A stretch of 64,000 nt of DNA, from positions 1 through 64,000 of the forward strand of contig JAGVLQ010000026.1 of assembly GCA_020054235.1 (NCBI GenBank), written 5' to 3'. Of the stretch, positions 8,835-17,343 are shown piece by piece (position 1 is the first letter of the stretch; every line of letters starts with the position of its first letter). The notes below the pieces were generated by a model, which was not told the DNA's origin, searched no databases, and worked only from the letters and a program-made list of their open reading frames with translations. A program made the translations under genes and the position numbers. This DNA is from Candidatus Babeliales bacterium. Lineage in GTDB: Bacteria; Babelota; Babeliae; Babelales; JACPOV01.

Positions 8835-8870
8835 AAATGCCCTGCATCAAGCAGGGCATTTTTGTTTTTT
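8835..8870 (+). terminator. Rho-independent terminator (between convergent genes)
   Basis: An 11-bp stem (8835-8845 with 8851-8861, loop ATCAA) with a T-rich tail to 8870. It lies between the ankyrin gene and the convergent leuS gene. The T-run is stronger on the plus strand, but the stem could also help end leuS transcripts. Confidence 0.9.
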
Positions 8871-11316
8871 AACGAACTACAAAATTAATCAACCGATCAG
8901 GTACAAAAATTACCTTGATAATATCTTTGCCCTCGAGCCATTTTTGAGCAAATTCTTTTGCTTGTTGGTGCACCATATGTTCTGAAGTGCCAGGAGCAAT
9001 TTTGAATTGCGTTCGCGTTTTACCATTGATTTGTACAACCATATCAATTTCACTACGTTTAGCTAATTCAGGATCAAAGATTGGCCATGTACAATTTTGC
9101 AAAGCCATTCCAAACAGTTGTTGTAGTAATTGTGCTGTCATAAAGGGAATCATAATTGATAGCGCAATAATAAATTCTTGTGCTGTTTTTTGACTCAATT
9201 TCATGTTCTGATCAGTTAAATCATTCAAATATTCCATAGCTGCTGAAATAGCTGTGTTTGGTTTAAAGTTATCAATTCGTTCTTGATATTCTTTCAAAAA
9301 GCGATTAAAGCGTTTTGTAACTTCTATAGATTCTTTTTGATTTTTTGGCAAAATGTTGTCTGCATTAGTCAGATAATGCCACAAACGATTTAAAAAGCGT
9401 TTGATACCTTCAAGACCTGTGTCTTGCCATTCAGCATCAAGTTCCGGTGGCCCCATGAATAGAATATACATGCGCAAAGCATCGGAGCCATAATGGACAA
9501 TAATGTCTTCTGGGTTGACCACGTTCCCTTTTGATTTTGACATTTTTTCAACAAAGCCAGTTTTTTCAGAATATTTGGTGATCATTCCTTGGTTGAACAA
9601 ATGCGTAAATGGTTCATCAAAGGGAATATAGCCAAGGTCATATAAAACTTTGACCCAAAAACGTGCATATAACAAATGCAAAATAGCATGTTCAATGCCA
9701 CCAACATACAGATCAACGGGCAACCAATAGTCCATATCTTTTTTTGAAAAAGCAGCCGTTTTTAAATGAGGGTCTGGATAGCGCAAGAAATACCAGCATG
9801 AGCCAGCCCATTGTGGCATGGTGTTTGTTTCTCGTTTTGCAGGACCGCTGCATTGAGGACATTTGGTATTGACCCAATCAGTAATTGCAGCCAAAGGCGA
9901 CTCACCAGTGCCCGTTGGTTGATAGCTTTCAACATCCGGCAACTCAATTGGCAATTGATCTTCAGGTACAGGAACAACACCGCATTTTTGACAATGAACT
10001 AAAGGAATAGGCTCTCCCCAATAGCGTTGGCGAGAAAATACCCAATCCCGGAGTTTATAATTTATGGTGCGCTCAGCTAAACCTTTATCGACTAAAAAGT
10101 TGGTAATTTTGGTCTTTCCTAGGTTTTTGGCATCAAGGCCATCAAACTGTCCGCTGTTGATTAAAATGCCATCACCTTCATAAGCGCGCTTTAGATTTCC
10201 TTCATCATCAAACTCAATAAGCGGTGATGAAATGACTTGCTGTAAAGGGATATTGTATTGTTGAGCAAAGTCAAAATCACGTTCGCAATGAGACGGAACG
10301 CCCATAACAATGCCGGTACCATAATCTTTTAAAACATAGCTCGAAAGGTAAATTGGAATACGTTTATTATTGATAGGATTGATTGCATAGGATCCGGTAA
10401 AAACGCCCGTTTTTTCTTTTTGTAATGTGCGCTCGAAGGGGCTCAAATGTTCTACTTCTTTGCGATATGCATCAACTTCTTGTTTGCGTTCAGGAATAAC
10501 TATGTTTTCAGCCAGATGATGATCGGGTGCCATTACTAAAAAAGTGACCCCAAATATAGTATCAGCGCACGTAGTAAAAGCAGGTAAATCGATTGCTTGC
10601 CCCCGATTATTGCAAGCAGTGAAGATTATTCGTGCTCCTTCACTTTTGCCAATCCAATGACGTTGCATCATTTTAACTTTTTCAGGCCATTCAAGCTTTT
10701 CGAGGCCATCTAATAATTTTTCTGCATAGGCGGTAATACGCAACATCCATTGGCGAATATTTTTTTGTACTACTTGCGTGCCGCAGCGCTCGCAATTGCC
10801 ATTGACCACTTCTTCATTGGCAAGACCCGTCAAGCAAGAAGGGCACCAGTTAATCGCAACTTCATCTTGATATGCAAGATTGTTTTTAAACATTTGCAAA
10901 AAGATCCATTGAGTCCATTTGTAATATTCAGGGTCTGTCGTGTTAACTTCTTTGGACCAATCATAGAGACAACCAGTTTCTACCAATTGTTTCTTAAAGG
11001 TGGCAATATTTTTTGCCGTATTAATTTTTGGGTGAATTCCTTTTTTTATGGCATCATTTTCTGCTGGTAAACCAAAAGCATCCCAGCCCATGGGGTGTAA
11101 TATGTTGTAGCCTTGGAGGAGCTTTATGCGTGCATAAATATCAGAAAGGACATAACCACGCCAATGGCCAACATGGAGGCCGGAGCCAGAAGGATAGGGG
11201 AACATATCAAGGCAATAATATTTTTTGCCAGAACCAGTAGGTTTTGTTTGGGCAACAGGTTTTTCTTGCCATTCTTTTTGCCAATTTTTTTCAATAGACT
11301 TGAAATCATAACTCAT
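8869..11316 (-). CDS. leuS: Leucyl-tRNA synthetase with altered editing site
   Basis: An 815-residue class I synthetase charging tRNA-Leu. The HIGH-type motif is H-V-G-H and the second is K-M-S-K-S; zinc-type cysteine pairs (CPSC...CERC, CPQC) and the inserted CP1 editing domain are present. I use ATG 11316 (MSYDFKSIEKNW) rather than the ATG 36 bases upstream because leuS proteins normally begin this way and AAAGGG precedes it. In the editing domain the usual T-T-R-P-D-T peptide reads T-T-C-A-D-T (248-253), and the usual H-D-x-R-D reads H-C-E-R-D (343-347). The final Asp that anchors the amino group is kept. Editing may be weakened. Confidence 0.96.
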   Translation of the reverse strand: MSYDFKSIEKNWQKEWQEKPVAQTKPTGSGKKYYCLDMFPYPSGSGLHVGHWRGYVLSDIYARIKLLQGYNILHPMGWDAFGLPAENDAIKKGIHPKINTAKNIATFKKQLVETGCLYDWSKEVNTTDPEYYKWTQWIFLQMFKNNLAYQDEVAINWCPSCLTGLANEEVVNGNCERCGTQVVQKNIRQWMLRITAYAEKLLDGLEKLEWPEKVKMMQRHWIGKSEGARIIFTACNNRGQAIDLPAFTTCADTIFGVTFLVMAPDHHLAENIVIPERKQEVDAYRKEVEHLSPFERTLQKEKTGVFTGSYAINPINNKRIPIYLSSYVLKDYGTGIVMGVPSHCERDFDFAQQYNIPLQQVISSPLIEFDDEGNLKRAYEGDGILINSGQFDGLDAKNLGKTKITNFLVDKGLAERTINYKLRDWVFSRQRYWGEPIPLVHCQKCGVVPVPEDQLPIELPDVESYQPTGTGESPLAAITDWVNTKCPQCSGPAKRETNTMPQWAGSCWYFLRYPDPHLKTAAFSKKDMDYWLPVDLYVGGIEHAILHLLYARFWVKVLYDLGYIPFDEPFTHLFNQGMITKYSEKTGFVEKMSKSKGNVVNPEDIIVHYGSDALRMYILFMGPPELDAEWQDTGLEGIKRFLNRLWHYLTNADNILPKNQKESIEVTKRFNRFLKEYQERIDNFKPNTAISAAMEYLNDLTDQNMKLSQKTAQEFIIALSIMIPFMTAQLLQQLFGMALQNCTWPIFDPELAKRSEIDMVVQINGKTRTQFKIAPGTSEHMVHQQAKEFAQKWLEGKDIIKVIFVPDRLINFVVR

Positions 11317-11411
11317 AAAAAAGACCCTTTGTGCTATGCTTTTGGTTGGCAATCAGTGTAGCACAAAAAGGTTATTTTTACGAAGTGTATCATGCATGTT
11401 TAAAAGTAATT

Positions 11412-11792
11412 TTATTTGAATAAATTATCGTAAATAATGCGATAGAAGTAATTACCAAAAAAGTAATGCATAATGAACGAGCCTAAGATTAGTGGTAAAA
11501 AAACTTCAGGTTTTAAAAAAGGATGATCGTGATCTATCCAAGGGTTGGAGTTATTTTTTTTTGCCTTAGAATCCTGGTTGTTTTCAGGAGCTTGGAGTTG
11601 TAGATGATTTTTTTCATCAGATTCTGTTTTTGGTTTTTCTATTAATGTGCTCATAATATAGAAGGTTACCAAGGCGCCCATAAAACCAGCGGTATTACGC
11701 CAGGTGAATATATCGTTGAGGTTTTCTTGAGCAGGAATATTCATAAAAATGGTAAATGTAAGAAAAGCTGAAAAAAAACGAACGTTTCTCAT
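11412..11792 (-). CDS. Small membrane protein, unknown
   Basis: A 126-residue protein that I do not recognise. The start is taken at ATG 11792, nine bases after GGAG. The first segment (FFSAFLTFTIFMNIPA) may be a signal peptide. A second hydrophobic stretch (GFMGALVTFYIMSTLI) and a third near the C-terminus (VFLPLILGSFIMHYFF) would span the membrane. They are separated by a polar, Lys/Asn/Glu-rich loop of about 45 residues. It stands alone between leuS and the Nudix gene. Confidence 0.65.
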   Translation of the reverse strand: MRNVRFFSAFLTFTIFMNIPAQENLNDIFTWRNTAGFMGALVTFYIMSTLIEKPKTESDEKNHLQLQAPENNQDSKAKKNNSNPWIDHDHPFLKPEVFLPLILGSFIMHYFFGNYFYRIIYDNLFK

Positions 11793-11971
11793 TGAAATAA
11801 TCTCCACAGAATTCCAAATTAATAATTTTCTATTAGAAACATTATAAAATTATTTTATAATTACTATTCATGATACACAATTTTTTTGATTTTGAAAAAT
11901 GGGGTTGCGAAAGCCAATCATTTTATGCAGACTAACAAAGAAAGAAAATTTTAGAATAATAAAGGATTGAT

Positions 11972-12592
11972 ATGACGATGGCACAAGTACAAAATTCTCC
12001 GGTAACAGCACCACAAGATGAAGAGATTTTGGTAGTCAAACGCGATGAACTCTTTAAAACAATGCCAGCATGGGCTGGGTTAAAAAAAGTTAACTTTGCT
12101 CAGTATTTAAACTTGATTCAAGAGAAAAAAGAATTTTTACCACGTTCTTTGATGGAACAAGATCCAAATTATAAACAGATTATTCCTTATTTAGTTTTTA
12201 GTTATAATGATCGTTATTTTTTAATGCAACGTACCGCACAAGCAACCGAGCAACGTTTGCAGAATAAATATTCATTAGGTATAGGTGGCCATATTAGAAA
12301 AGAAGATATGCAAACCGATTCTCTTTTTGATTGGGCACGGCGCGAGTTTCATGAAGAAGTAAACTATACTGATTCTTTTGAAATTGAGCCATTGGGCATG
12401 CTCAATGATGATTCAAATGCGGTAGGGCAAGTGCATATCGGTTTTGTTTTTTTGCTTAAAGGAAGTTCATCAAATATTTCTGTTAAATCTGAACTTAAAA
12501 GTGGTCAATTAGTGGATATGCAAGAAATGCAGTACTATGTTGCTAAGATGGAATCTTGGAGCCAAATGGTATATGAGTTTTTGAAAAAATAA
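11972..12592 (+). CDS. Nudix hydrolase-like protein
   Basis: A 206-residue protein with a Nudix-type core at about residues 70-190. The motif reads G-G-H-I-R-K-E (105-111), followed after a longer-than-standard spacer by R-E-F-H-E-E-V (124-130), supplying the metal-binding glutamates. The longer spacer and a leading extension of about 70 residues resemble the COG4112-type Nudix-like phosphoesterases rather than MutT. The substrate cannot be told from sequence; a nucleotide derivative is likely. No export signal is visible. AGGA lies five bases before ATG 11972; a second ATG at 11978 is also possible. Confidence 0.75.
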   Translation: MTMAQVQNSPVTAPQDEEILVVKRDELFKTMPAWAGLKKVNFAQYLNLIQEKKEFLPRSLMEQDPNYKQIIPYLVFSYNDRYFLMQRTAQATEQRLQNKYSLGIGGHIRKEDMQTDSLFDWARREFHEEVNYTDSFEIEPLGMLNDDSNAVGQVHIGFVFLLKGSSSNISVKSELKSGQLVDMQEMQYYVAKMESWSQMVYEFLKK

Positions 12593-12677
12593 AAGGCAAG
12601 CTAACCTTTTTTGATTTTTTCAAAAATCTAGCTTTAGAGTATGTTCCTTGGGTAAACTTAGCAAAAAGGTCAAAACT

Positions 12678-13397
12678 ATGTATTTTTGGAATACTCAAGG
12701 TCTTGCTCATTATGTATCAGGTAGCAACCTGCGCATTTCTGATTTTATTGTCTATGTAACGCTTCTTTTTTTTATTCTTGCAACTGGCTTTGGTGTACCA
12801 ACGTTATTGCCGAAGCTCTATTATTTGGTTTTTTCTTGTGCAAAAAATTATTTAGAAATACAAGTAAAACCTGCACCATTGGAAGTTGTAGTCTATACTA
12901 ACATGGATGATTTTTTTTTATTAATTAATCTTGTAATTGTCACTGCAGGTCTCTTTTTTTGTTTTTTGATCCATAAAGGAACATTTCGTGAATTTATTGG
13001 TCGCTCTGTAGCATTGTCTTGGCCAATTATGTTTCGTTTAATAGTAATAACTAGTATTCTTTTTGCAATTATTGTTGGTTTGATTGGTTTATATTTTTTA
13101 TATAAATTGCTTTTGATTTCAAAAATGGAAGCACCAAAAGGTCCGGTTTTACTTCGACCTTTGAAATATATTTTAAAAGCAACAGGGACCTATTCAACTG
13201 CAAAATTATTGTGGATTCAGGCGCATGCTTTACCAAAGGCGCAAATAATTTTTGATAAAATTAATAATGTTAGTTTTTATACTTATTGGGTTTGCCAGCT
13301 TGGAAGTGTATTTTCGACAATGTGGTGGATGTTGACCTTACAAGAAAATATTCGGTTAATTAACAAGAACAATAATCTAAAGAAAAATTTTCAATAA
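12678..13397 (+). CDS. Multi-pass membrane protein, unknown
   Basis: A 239-residue protein with about four hydrophobic segments (FIVYVTLLFFILATGF; FLLINLVIVTAGLFFCFLI; RLIVITSILFAIIVGLIGLY; and a weaker one near the C-terminus). I choose ATG 12678 because AAAAGG lies eight bases upstream; an in-frame TTG at 12648 would add ten polar residues. I recognise no family. It follows the Nudix gene on the same strand after 85 bases and converges with mnmE. Confidence 0.65.
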   Translation: MYFWNTQGLAHYVSGSNLRISDFIVYVTLLFFILATGFGVPTLLPKLYYLVFSCAKNYLEIQVKPAPLEVVVYTNMDDFFLLINLVIVTAGLFFCFLIHKGTFREFIGRSVALSWPIMFRLIVITSILFAIIVGLIGLYFLYKLLLISKMEAPKGPVLLRPLKYILKATGTYSTAKLLWIQAHALPKAQIIFDKINNVSFYTYWVCQLGSVFSTMWWMLTLQENIRLINKNNNLKKNFQ

Positions 13398-13445
13398 TTT
13401 GTTGAGCATGGTTTAAAGGTAATTTAAATTTCATGAAATTTTCCC

Positions 13446-14819
13446 TTATTTTCCAACACAAAATTCTCTAAATACAGCATCCATTCCTTTTTCTGAAATT
13501 GTTTTTCCGGTAAATTCGGTAAGGCTTTCAAGGGTTTCTTTTATATGGAATGATAACAATACATATTCGATTTCAGCATTGAGCATAGCCATAATTTCTT
13601 GTAAATTTTTTTCTAAGCCAAGCAAAAGCTTGTAATGTCGCTGATTGAGTAGAAATGGGCTTTCGAGAGTATTTAAAAGTTCAGAAATTTTGTGAAAAAT
13701 TTCTTTTTCAAGAATGGTAATGCTTTCTTTTTTTATGCTCGAGCAAAGAACAGCATGATCGATAAAATTAACTGGTTGTGTAGGTAAATCAGATTTATTG
13801 GCAATTACTAGTGTTTTATTTTTAAAGAGCTCGTAGAAATTTTTGTAAATGCTGTGTTCTTCAGAAGTCATTGGTCGCGATTGATCGTAAATCAGTAAAA
13901 TTATATCTGCTTTTTGTGCTTCTTGGTGCGAACGAGCAATTCCTTCTTTTTCAATAAGATCATCCGTGTGGCGTAACCCTGCCGTATCAATCAGAGTAAC
14001 ATAGGTTCCTTGAGCATAAAATCCTGCTTCAATGACATCACGTGTAGTGCCAGGAATGTCTGTAACAATCGCACGCTGTTGGTTGAGTAATGCATTAAAT
14101 AATGATGATTTTCCTGCGTTGACAGAACCAATAAAAGCGATGCGCACACCTTGGCGAATTTGTTCTTGCTGATCAAAAGTTTTTTTAAGCGTGGCGATTT
14201 GTATAAGATTTTTTTGTAATTCGTTTTTTATGGTATTACCAAACTCCATATGCTCTTCATCAATAAATTCAAAGCTTGCTTCTGAAAAAGCCAGACATTT
14301 GACTAAGGATTTTTCGATGTTTGCTAACCAATGAGAAAAACTTCCTTCTAGTTGTTCTAAGGATTGGCGTAATGCCACTTGATTTGAAGCATGAATGAGT
14401 TCATTAATTGCTTCTGCTTGTAGTAAATCGATTTTATTATTTAAAAATGCACGTTGCGCAAACTCACCAGCTTGGGCATGACGAGCACCATGAGCTATTG
14501 TTAATTCTATAATTTTTTCAATAATAAAAGGATTATTATGGCAGGTAATTTCAACCGTATCATCGCCAGTAAAAGAATGCGGTCCACGCATTAATAAAAA
14601 CATGACATGATCAACGGTTCTTTCATTATGGTCAATAACGCTGCCATAGTGAATAGTATGCGTTGGCAATTGATTAATTTGTTTATTGTTAGGTAATTTG
14701 CTTATAAAACAAGCGATATTGAATGCATTTTCACCCGAAATGCGAATCAATGCAAGAGCACCGCTGCCCTGTGGTGTGCAGCGTGCAACTATAGTTTGTT
14801 TTTTTGAATCTCTGATCAT
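13446..14819 (-). CDS. mnmE: tRNA uridine-5-carboxymethylaminomethyl modification GTPase MnmE
   Basis: A 457-residue protein with the full MnmE layout: an N-terminal formyl-THF-binding/dimerisation domain, a helical domain, and an inserted G domain with G-S-V-N-A-G-K-S (231-238), D-I-P-G-T-T-R-D, D-T-A-G and N-K-S-D. The C-terminus is F-C-V-G-K, a variant of the conserved C-[IV]-G-K whose cysteine is needed for modification. With MnmG it modifies U34 of tRNAs reading NNA/NNG codons. It starts three bases after the jag-like stop codon, the classic jag-mnmE neighbourhood. No mnmG is visible nearby. Confidence 0.97.
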   Translation of the reverse strand: MIRDSKKQTIVARCTPQGSGALALIRISGENAFNIACFISKLPNNKQINQLPTHTIHYGSVIDHNERTVDHVMFLLMRGPHSFTGDDTVEITCHNNPFIIEKIIELTIAHGARHAQAGEFAQRAFLNNKIDLLQAEAINELIHASNQVALRQSLEQLEGSFSHWLANIEKSLVKCLAFSEASFEFIDEEHMEFGNTIKNELQKNLIQIATLKKTFDQQEQIRQGVRIAFIGSVNAGKSSLFNALLNQQRAIVTDIPGTTRDVIEAGFYAQGTYVTLIDTAGLRHTDDLIEKEGIARSHQEAQKADIILLIYDQSRPMTSEEHSIYKNFYELFKNKTLVIANKSDLPTQPVNFIDHAVLCSSIKKESITILEKEIFHKISELLNTLESPFLLNQRHYKLLLGLEKNLQEIMAMLNAEIEYVLLSFHIKETLESLTEFTGKTISEKGMDAVFREFCVGK

Positions 14820-14822
14820 AGA

Positions 14823-15416
14823 TTATCGCGTGAGAACTACTTTGAAGCCGCGCAAAGGTCGTTTAAATTTGCGTTTTAATGCTTGCAACATTAAAAAAGA
14901 AAAACTTCTAAATAAGTCACGTTCCTTTTCTTCTGATACAGCAAGAGGCTGTGTGAAAACAAAGCGAAGATAATAATTATTTACATCGGTGGTAAACGTT
15001 ATACTGGATTTTTCCATGGATTTTAGGGCTTCTTTAACCCATGTATTTGCTTCATGAATCATGTCATCGGTCCACATAATACGCTTTTGTACTTTTTGGG
15101 TATCGTGCAAAGGAGCATTTAAGGACGTTTTTGTTTCGAACTCTGGTTTTTTGTGAGGCGTTACAGGAATATGCTTTTTTTCTCCAGAAGGAGCTTTTCG
15201 CTTTATTGCTTCACGACGTGGACGATCACCAGTTTTTAGTATTGACTCATCTTTGAAAAAGATCCCAATTTTTGCAGGTTTTGTGGTCATGCCAATAAAA
15301 TTTTTTTCGGGATGCTCAAAGATTTTTACGGTAAATTCGTGTGGTTTCCCAGCGTTTAACCAAGCCTTTTCTACTGCTTTAACAATTGATGAAGCTTCTT
15401 GGATTATTGATTTCAT
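14823..15416 (-). CDS. Jag-like RNA-binding protein, shortened and degenerate
   Basis: A 197-residue protein whose N-terminal 50 residues fit the Jag-N domain (V-E-K-A-W-L-N-A-G, F-I-G-M-T-T-K-P-A-K-I). A basic linker follows, then a region at about 110-197 in the position of the KH domain. That region lacks a recognisable G-x-x-G loop, and no R3H domain follows it, so the protein is shorter than typical Jag/SpoIIIJ-associated proteins. Jag proteins bind RNA and link to YidC-type insertion or cell-wall control. The location just upstream of mnmE supports the assignment. AAAGG lies upstream of the ATG. Confidence 0.7.
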   Translation of the reverse strand: MKSIIQEASSIVKAVEKAWLNAGKPHEFTVKIFEHPEKNFIGMTTKPAKIGIFFKDESILKTGDRPRREAIKRKAPSGEKKHIPVTPHKKPEFETKTSLNAPLHDTQKVQKRIMWTDDMIHEANTWVKEALKSMEKSSITFTTDVNNYYLRFVFTQPLAVSEEKERDLFRSFSFLMLQALKRKFKRPLRGFKVVLTR

Positions 15417-15481
15417 GAAAATGAACCTTTGTGGATAAAATTTGACAATTTTTAACTATAATTTCTTAATTTTTTTATGGT

Positions 15482-15716
15482 GTGCCTGTGTTTCATTCAG
15501 AAGCGAGTAGTGTGCCAAGTAAGGTAGGGCTTGGAACTGTTCTAACCATTCTAGCATCAATCGCTGTGCTTAACAATGGCAATTGGAGGTTTTTTAGGTG
15601 TTTTTTGCGAGAAGTGGTTGGGGATAAAAACTGGCGTGTCATTAGTGTCTCGTAATATTTGCTTACCTTGGTGGGCAGCCTACTTCAATTTTTCTCTTAG
15701 TAGAGATTCCGAGTAA
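15482..15716 (+). pseudogene. Possible decayed or frameshifted small membrane-protein gene
   Basis: The 395-base gap between jag and tRNA-Gly has no intact gene. Within it, frame 15482-15655 (starting GTG) reads as 57 residues with a hydrophobic, alanine/leucine-rich stretch (GLGTVLTILASIAVL). A different frame ending at stop 15714-15716 continues with A-I-G-G-F-L-G-V-F-C-E-K-W-L-G. The two join if one frameshift is assumed near 15585. It may be a remnant gene or chance; I recognise no family. Confidence 0.25.
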
Positions 15717-15812
15717 AGACCGGCTATTCCAGCCATTGCCTCTAGCGTAGGCGGACCGTCTTCACGATGTTTCGCCGTGTCATCGCGCCATAGCTCTTTG
15801 AGCGACGGCGTA
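15717..15812. repeat. GC-rich non-coding stretch, repeat-like
   Basis: This stretch is far richer in G+C than its surroundings (35 of 60 bases in 15721-15780). It contains short back-to-back motifs such as GCGTAGGCGGA and GCGACGGCGTA, like the small intergenic palindromic repeats found in many environmental genomes. It directly follows the 3' end of tRNA-Gly. I see no credible reading frame. Confidence 0.35.
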
Positions 15813-15888
15813 TGGAGCGGGAAACGGGACTCGAACCCGCAACCTTTGCCATGGCAAGGCAACGCTCTACCAATTGAGCTATTCCCGC
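15813..15888 (-). tRNA. tRNA-Gly (anticodon GCC)
   Basis: A 76-base cloverleaf on the minus strand: acceptor stem GCGGGAA/TTCCCGC, D-arm with AGCTCAATTGGTAGAGC, anticodon loop TTGCCAT (anticodon GCC), T-loop TTCGAGT, discriminator T and an encoded CCA end. Confidence 0.97.
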
Positions 15889-15902
15889 ATAAGGGTAAGA
15901 AA

Positions 15903-15930
15903 AATGTAGCATAAAAAGCGTGTTTGTCAA
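15903..15930 (-). promoter_or_regulatory. Promoter of tRNA-Gly
   Basis: On the minus strand, TTGACA (15930-15925), a 16-base spacer and TACATT (15908-15903), preceded by TGC, lie 14 bases before the tRNA. Confidence 0.65.
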
Positions 15931-15951
15931 TAAGGAATTTATAACTAAATT

Positions 15952-16557
15952 TTATCCTATTTTATTAAGTTCCTCAGTGTGCTTTTTTTGTAATTCTAAA
16001 TATTCAGCGTCTTTTTGATCTTGCCATTGCTTTACTCGATTGCGCACCGGTTCGTTTAGTTGTTCTAAATGCTGAATGATTAAAAAAGTTTCATCTATAA
16101 TTGTATCGGAGGATTTTTTTTCTTTTTCTCCAATATTTTTTATCTGATATGAGACATGCCAATACTTTGAATCATTTATGAAAAATTGCCAATCATTATC
16201 AGGATTTGAGCAATAGGTGCATAATACTTCTTCTTTTAAGGTTTTTTCATCAAGTTTGCTAAAGTCATTATTCCAGTGTTGTGCGCAATAGAGATAAATT
16301 TTTAACTTTTCACAGTGATAAGCATTTTCATTTTCGCTACAAAATTTTCTTACAAATGAATGCTGAGGTAATTGTTCAAAAGGATTTTTTGCAGCATATG
16401 AATTTTCAGATTCTTTTTCTGCGCAACAGCACATTTCGCAGACGCATTCAGTATTCTGTGCAACTTCTTGCTCAATGGCAATTTGAGGCTCTTGTATTGT
16501 TTCTTCAGCATGCAAGGTGCTGATGCTTAAACATAAAACCAAAAAATATTTTTTCAT
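15952..16557 (-). CDS. Secreted cysteine-rich protein, unknown
   Basis: A 201-residue protein starting with a signal peptide (MKKYFLVLCLSISTLHA), with AAGGA six bases before the ATG. The mature N-terminus has a cysteine cluster (C-V-C-E-M-C-C-C), and more cysteines follow at F-C-S, H-C-E, Y-C-A and L-C-T-Y-C. The C-terminal third is charged and predicted helical (QDQKDAEYLELQKKHTEELN). The many cysteines suggest disulphides or metal binding in the periplasm or outside the cell. I recognise no family. Confidence 0.7.
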   Translation of the reverse strand: MKKYFLVLCLSISTLHAEETIQEPQIAIEQEVAQNTECVCEMCCCAEKESENSYAAKNPFEQLPQHSFVRKFCSENENAYHCEKLKIYLYCAQHWNNDFSKLDEKTLKEEVLCTYCSNPDNDWQFFINDSKYWHVSYQIKNIGEKEKKSSDTIIDETFLIIQHLEQLNEPVRNRVKQWQDQKDAEYLELQKKHTEELNKIG

Positions 16558-16742
16558 GATGTTTCCTTATAAAAATGATTAAATAAACGTGCATTAGAAT
16601 ACATGAATTATTTTTTTTTAAAAGAAAGAAAAATTAATGTAACGATAAAATTCGAGAAATTTTAGCCCATTGTAAAAGAGAGCTTTTTTTGCCATCATTA
16701 GAAAGTAATGCACTTCTTTAAAAACCTTTAAAAAGGCTTATC

Positions 16743-17336
16743 GTGATTGGATTTATAAAGGGGAACATAAAACACATACAGGATGATGTGCTGTTGCTCA
16801 TGACAGAATCAATCGGTTATGAAGTTTTTGTTCCCAATGCTTTATCGTATAAAATAAATAGTTCCATTGAACTTTTTATTCACGCTCATTGGAATCAAGA
16901 GCAAGGACCAAGTTTATATGGTTTTGCGCAGCGTGAAGATAAAAAAGTTTTTCAACTTGCGCTTAAATGCCCAGGCATAGGGCCGCGGATTGCGCTTGGA
17001 ATTATAGAAAGTCTTGGTGCCAGTTCATTTATTCAAGCAATTGCAGCGGAAGATATTGTTGCCTTAAGTTCAATTTCAGGTATCGGCAAAAAAAAGGCTG
17101 AGCAATTGATTGTCCAGTTAAAGCATCAGGTTGCAAAGCTCATTGAAAAAGGAATGACCTTCCAAGCTTCAAATCTTATAGAGTTGCAAAAAGTCTCTGA
17201 AGTATTATCCTCTCTTAATTACTCAAGAACTGAAATTAATAGTGCGCTTGATCGCTTAAAAAAAGAAGAATTAGAAAATATATCATTTGATGTCTTATTG
17301 CGCAAAGCATTATCTTATTTATCAAAACGAGCATAA
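16743..17336 (+). CDS. ruvA: Holliday junction DNA helicase subunit RuvA
   Basis: A 197-residue protein with RuvA architecture: an N-terminal OB fold (MIGFIKGNI; Y-E-V-F-V-P), tandem helix-hairpin-helix motifs (C-P-G-I-G-P-R-I-A and I-S-G-I-G-K-K-K-A-E) and a short C-terminal RuvB-contacting domain ending D-V-L-L-R-K-A-L. It binds four-way junctions and recruits RuvB for branch migration. The start is GTG 16743, six bases after AAAAGG. ruvB and ruvC are not in the window. A symporter gene begins seven bases after the stop. Confidence 0.96.
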   Translation: MIGFIKGNIKHIQDDVLLLMTESIGYEVFVPNALSYKINSSIELFIHAHWNQEQGPSLYGFAQREDKKVFQLALKCPGIGPRIALGIIESLGASSFIQAIAAEDIVALSSISGIGKKKAEQLIVQLKHQVAKLIEKGMTFQASNLIELQKVSEVLSSLNYSRTEINSALDRLKKEELENISFDVLLRKALSYLSKRA

Positions 17337-17343
17337 AAAAATT

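Noticed and set aside
13426-13441. Perfect 16-base palindrome AAATTTCATGAAATTT near the mnmE stop
   Set aside because: All-A/T arms with little stem stability; could be a weak terminator or protein site but is expected by chance in such AT-rich DNA.
15680-15930. Two open frames on the minus strand across the tRNA-Gly gene
   Set aside because: They read through the tRNA and its GC-rich flank; the tRNA structure and promoter explain the sequence.
17287-17343. Longer N-terminus for the AGCS symporter starting inside ruvA
   Set aside because: The extra 19 residues are the out-of-frame end of ruvA and look unlike a transporter N-terminus; the ATG at 17344 fits better.
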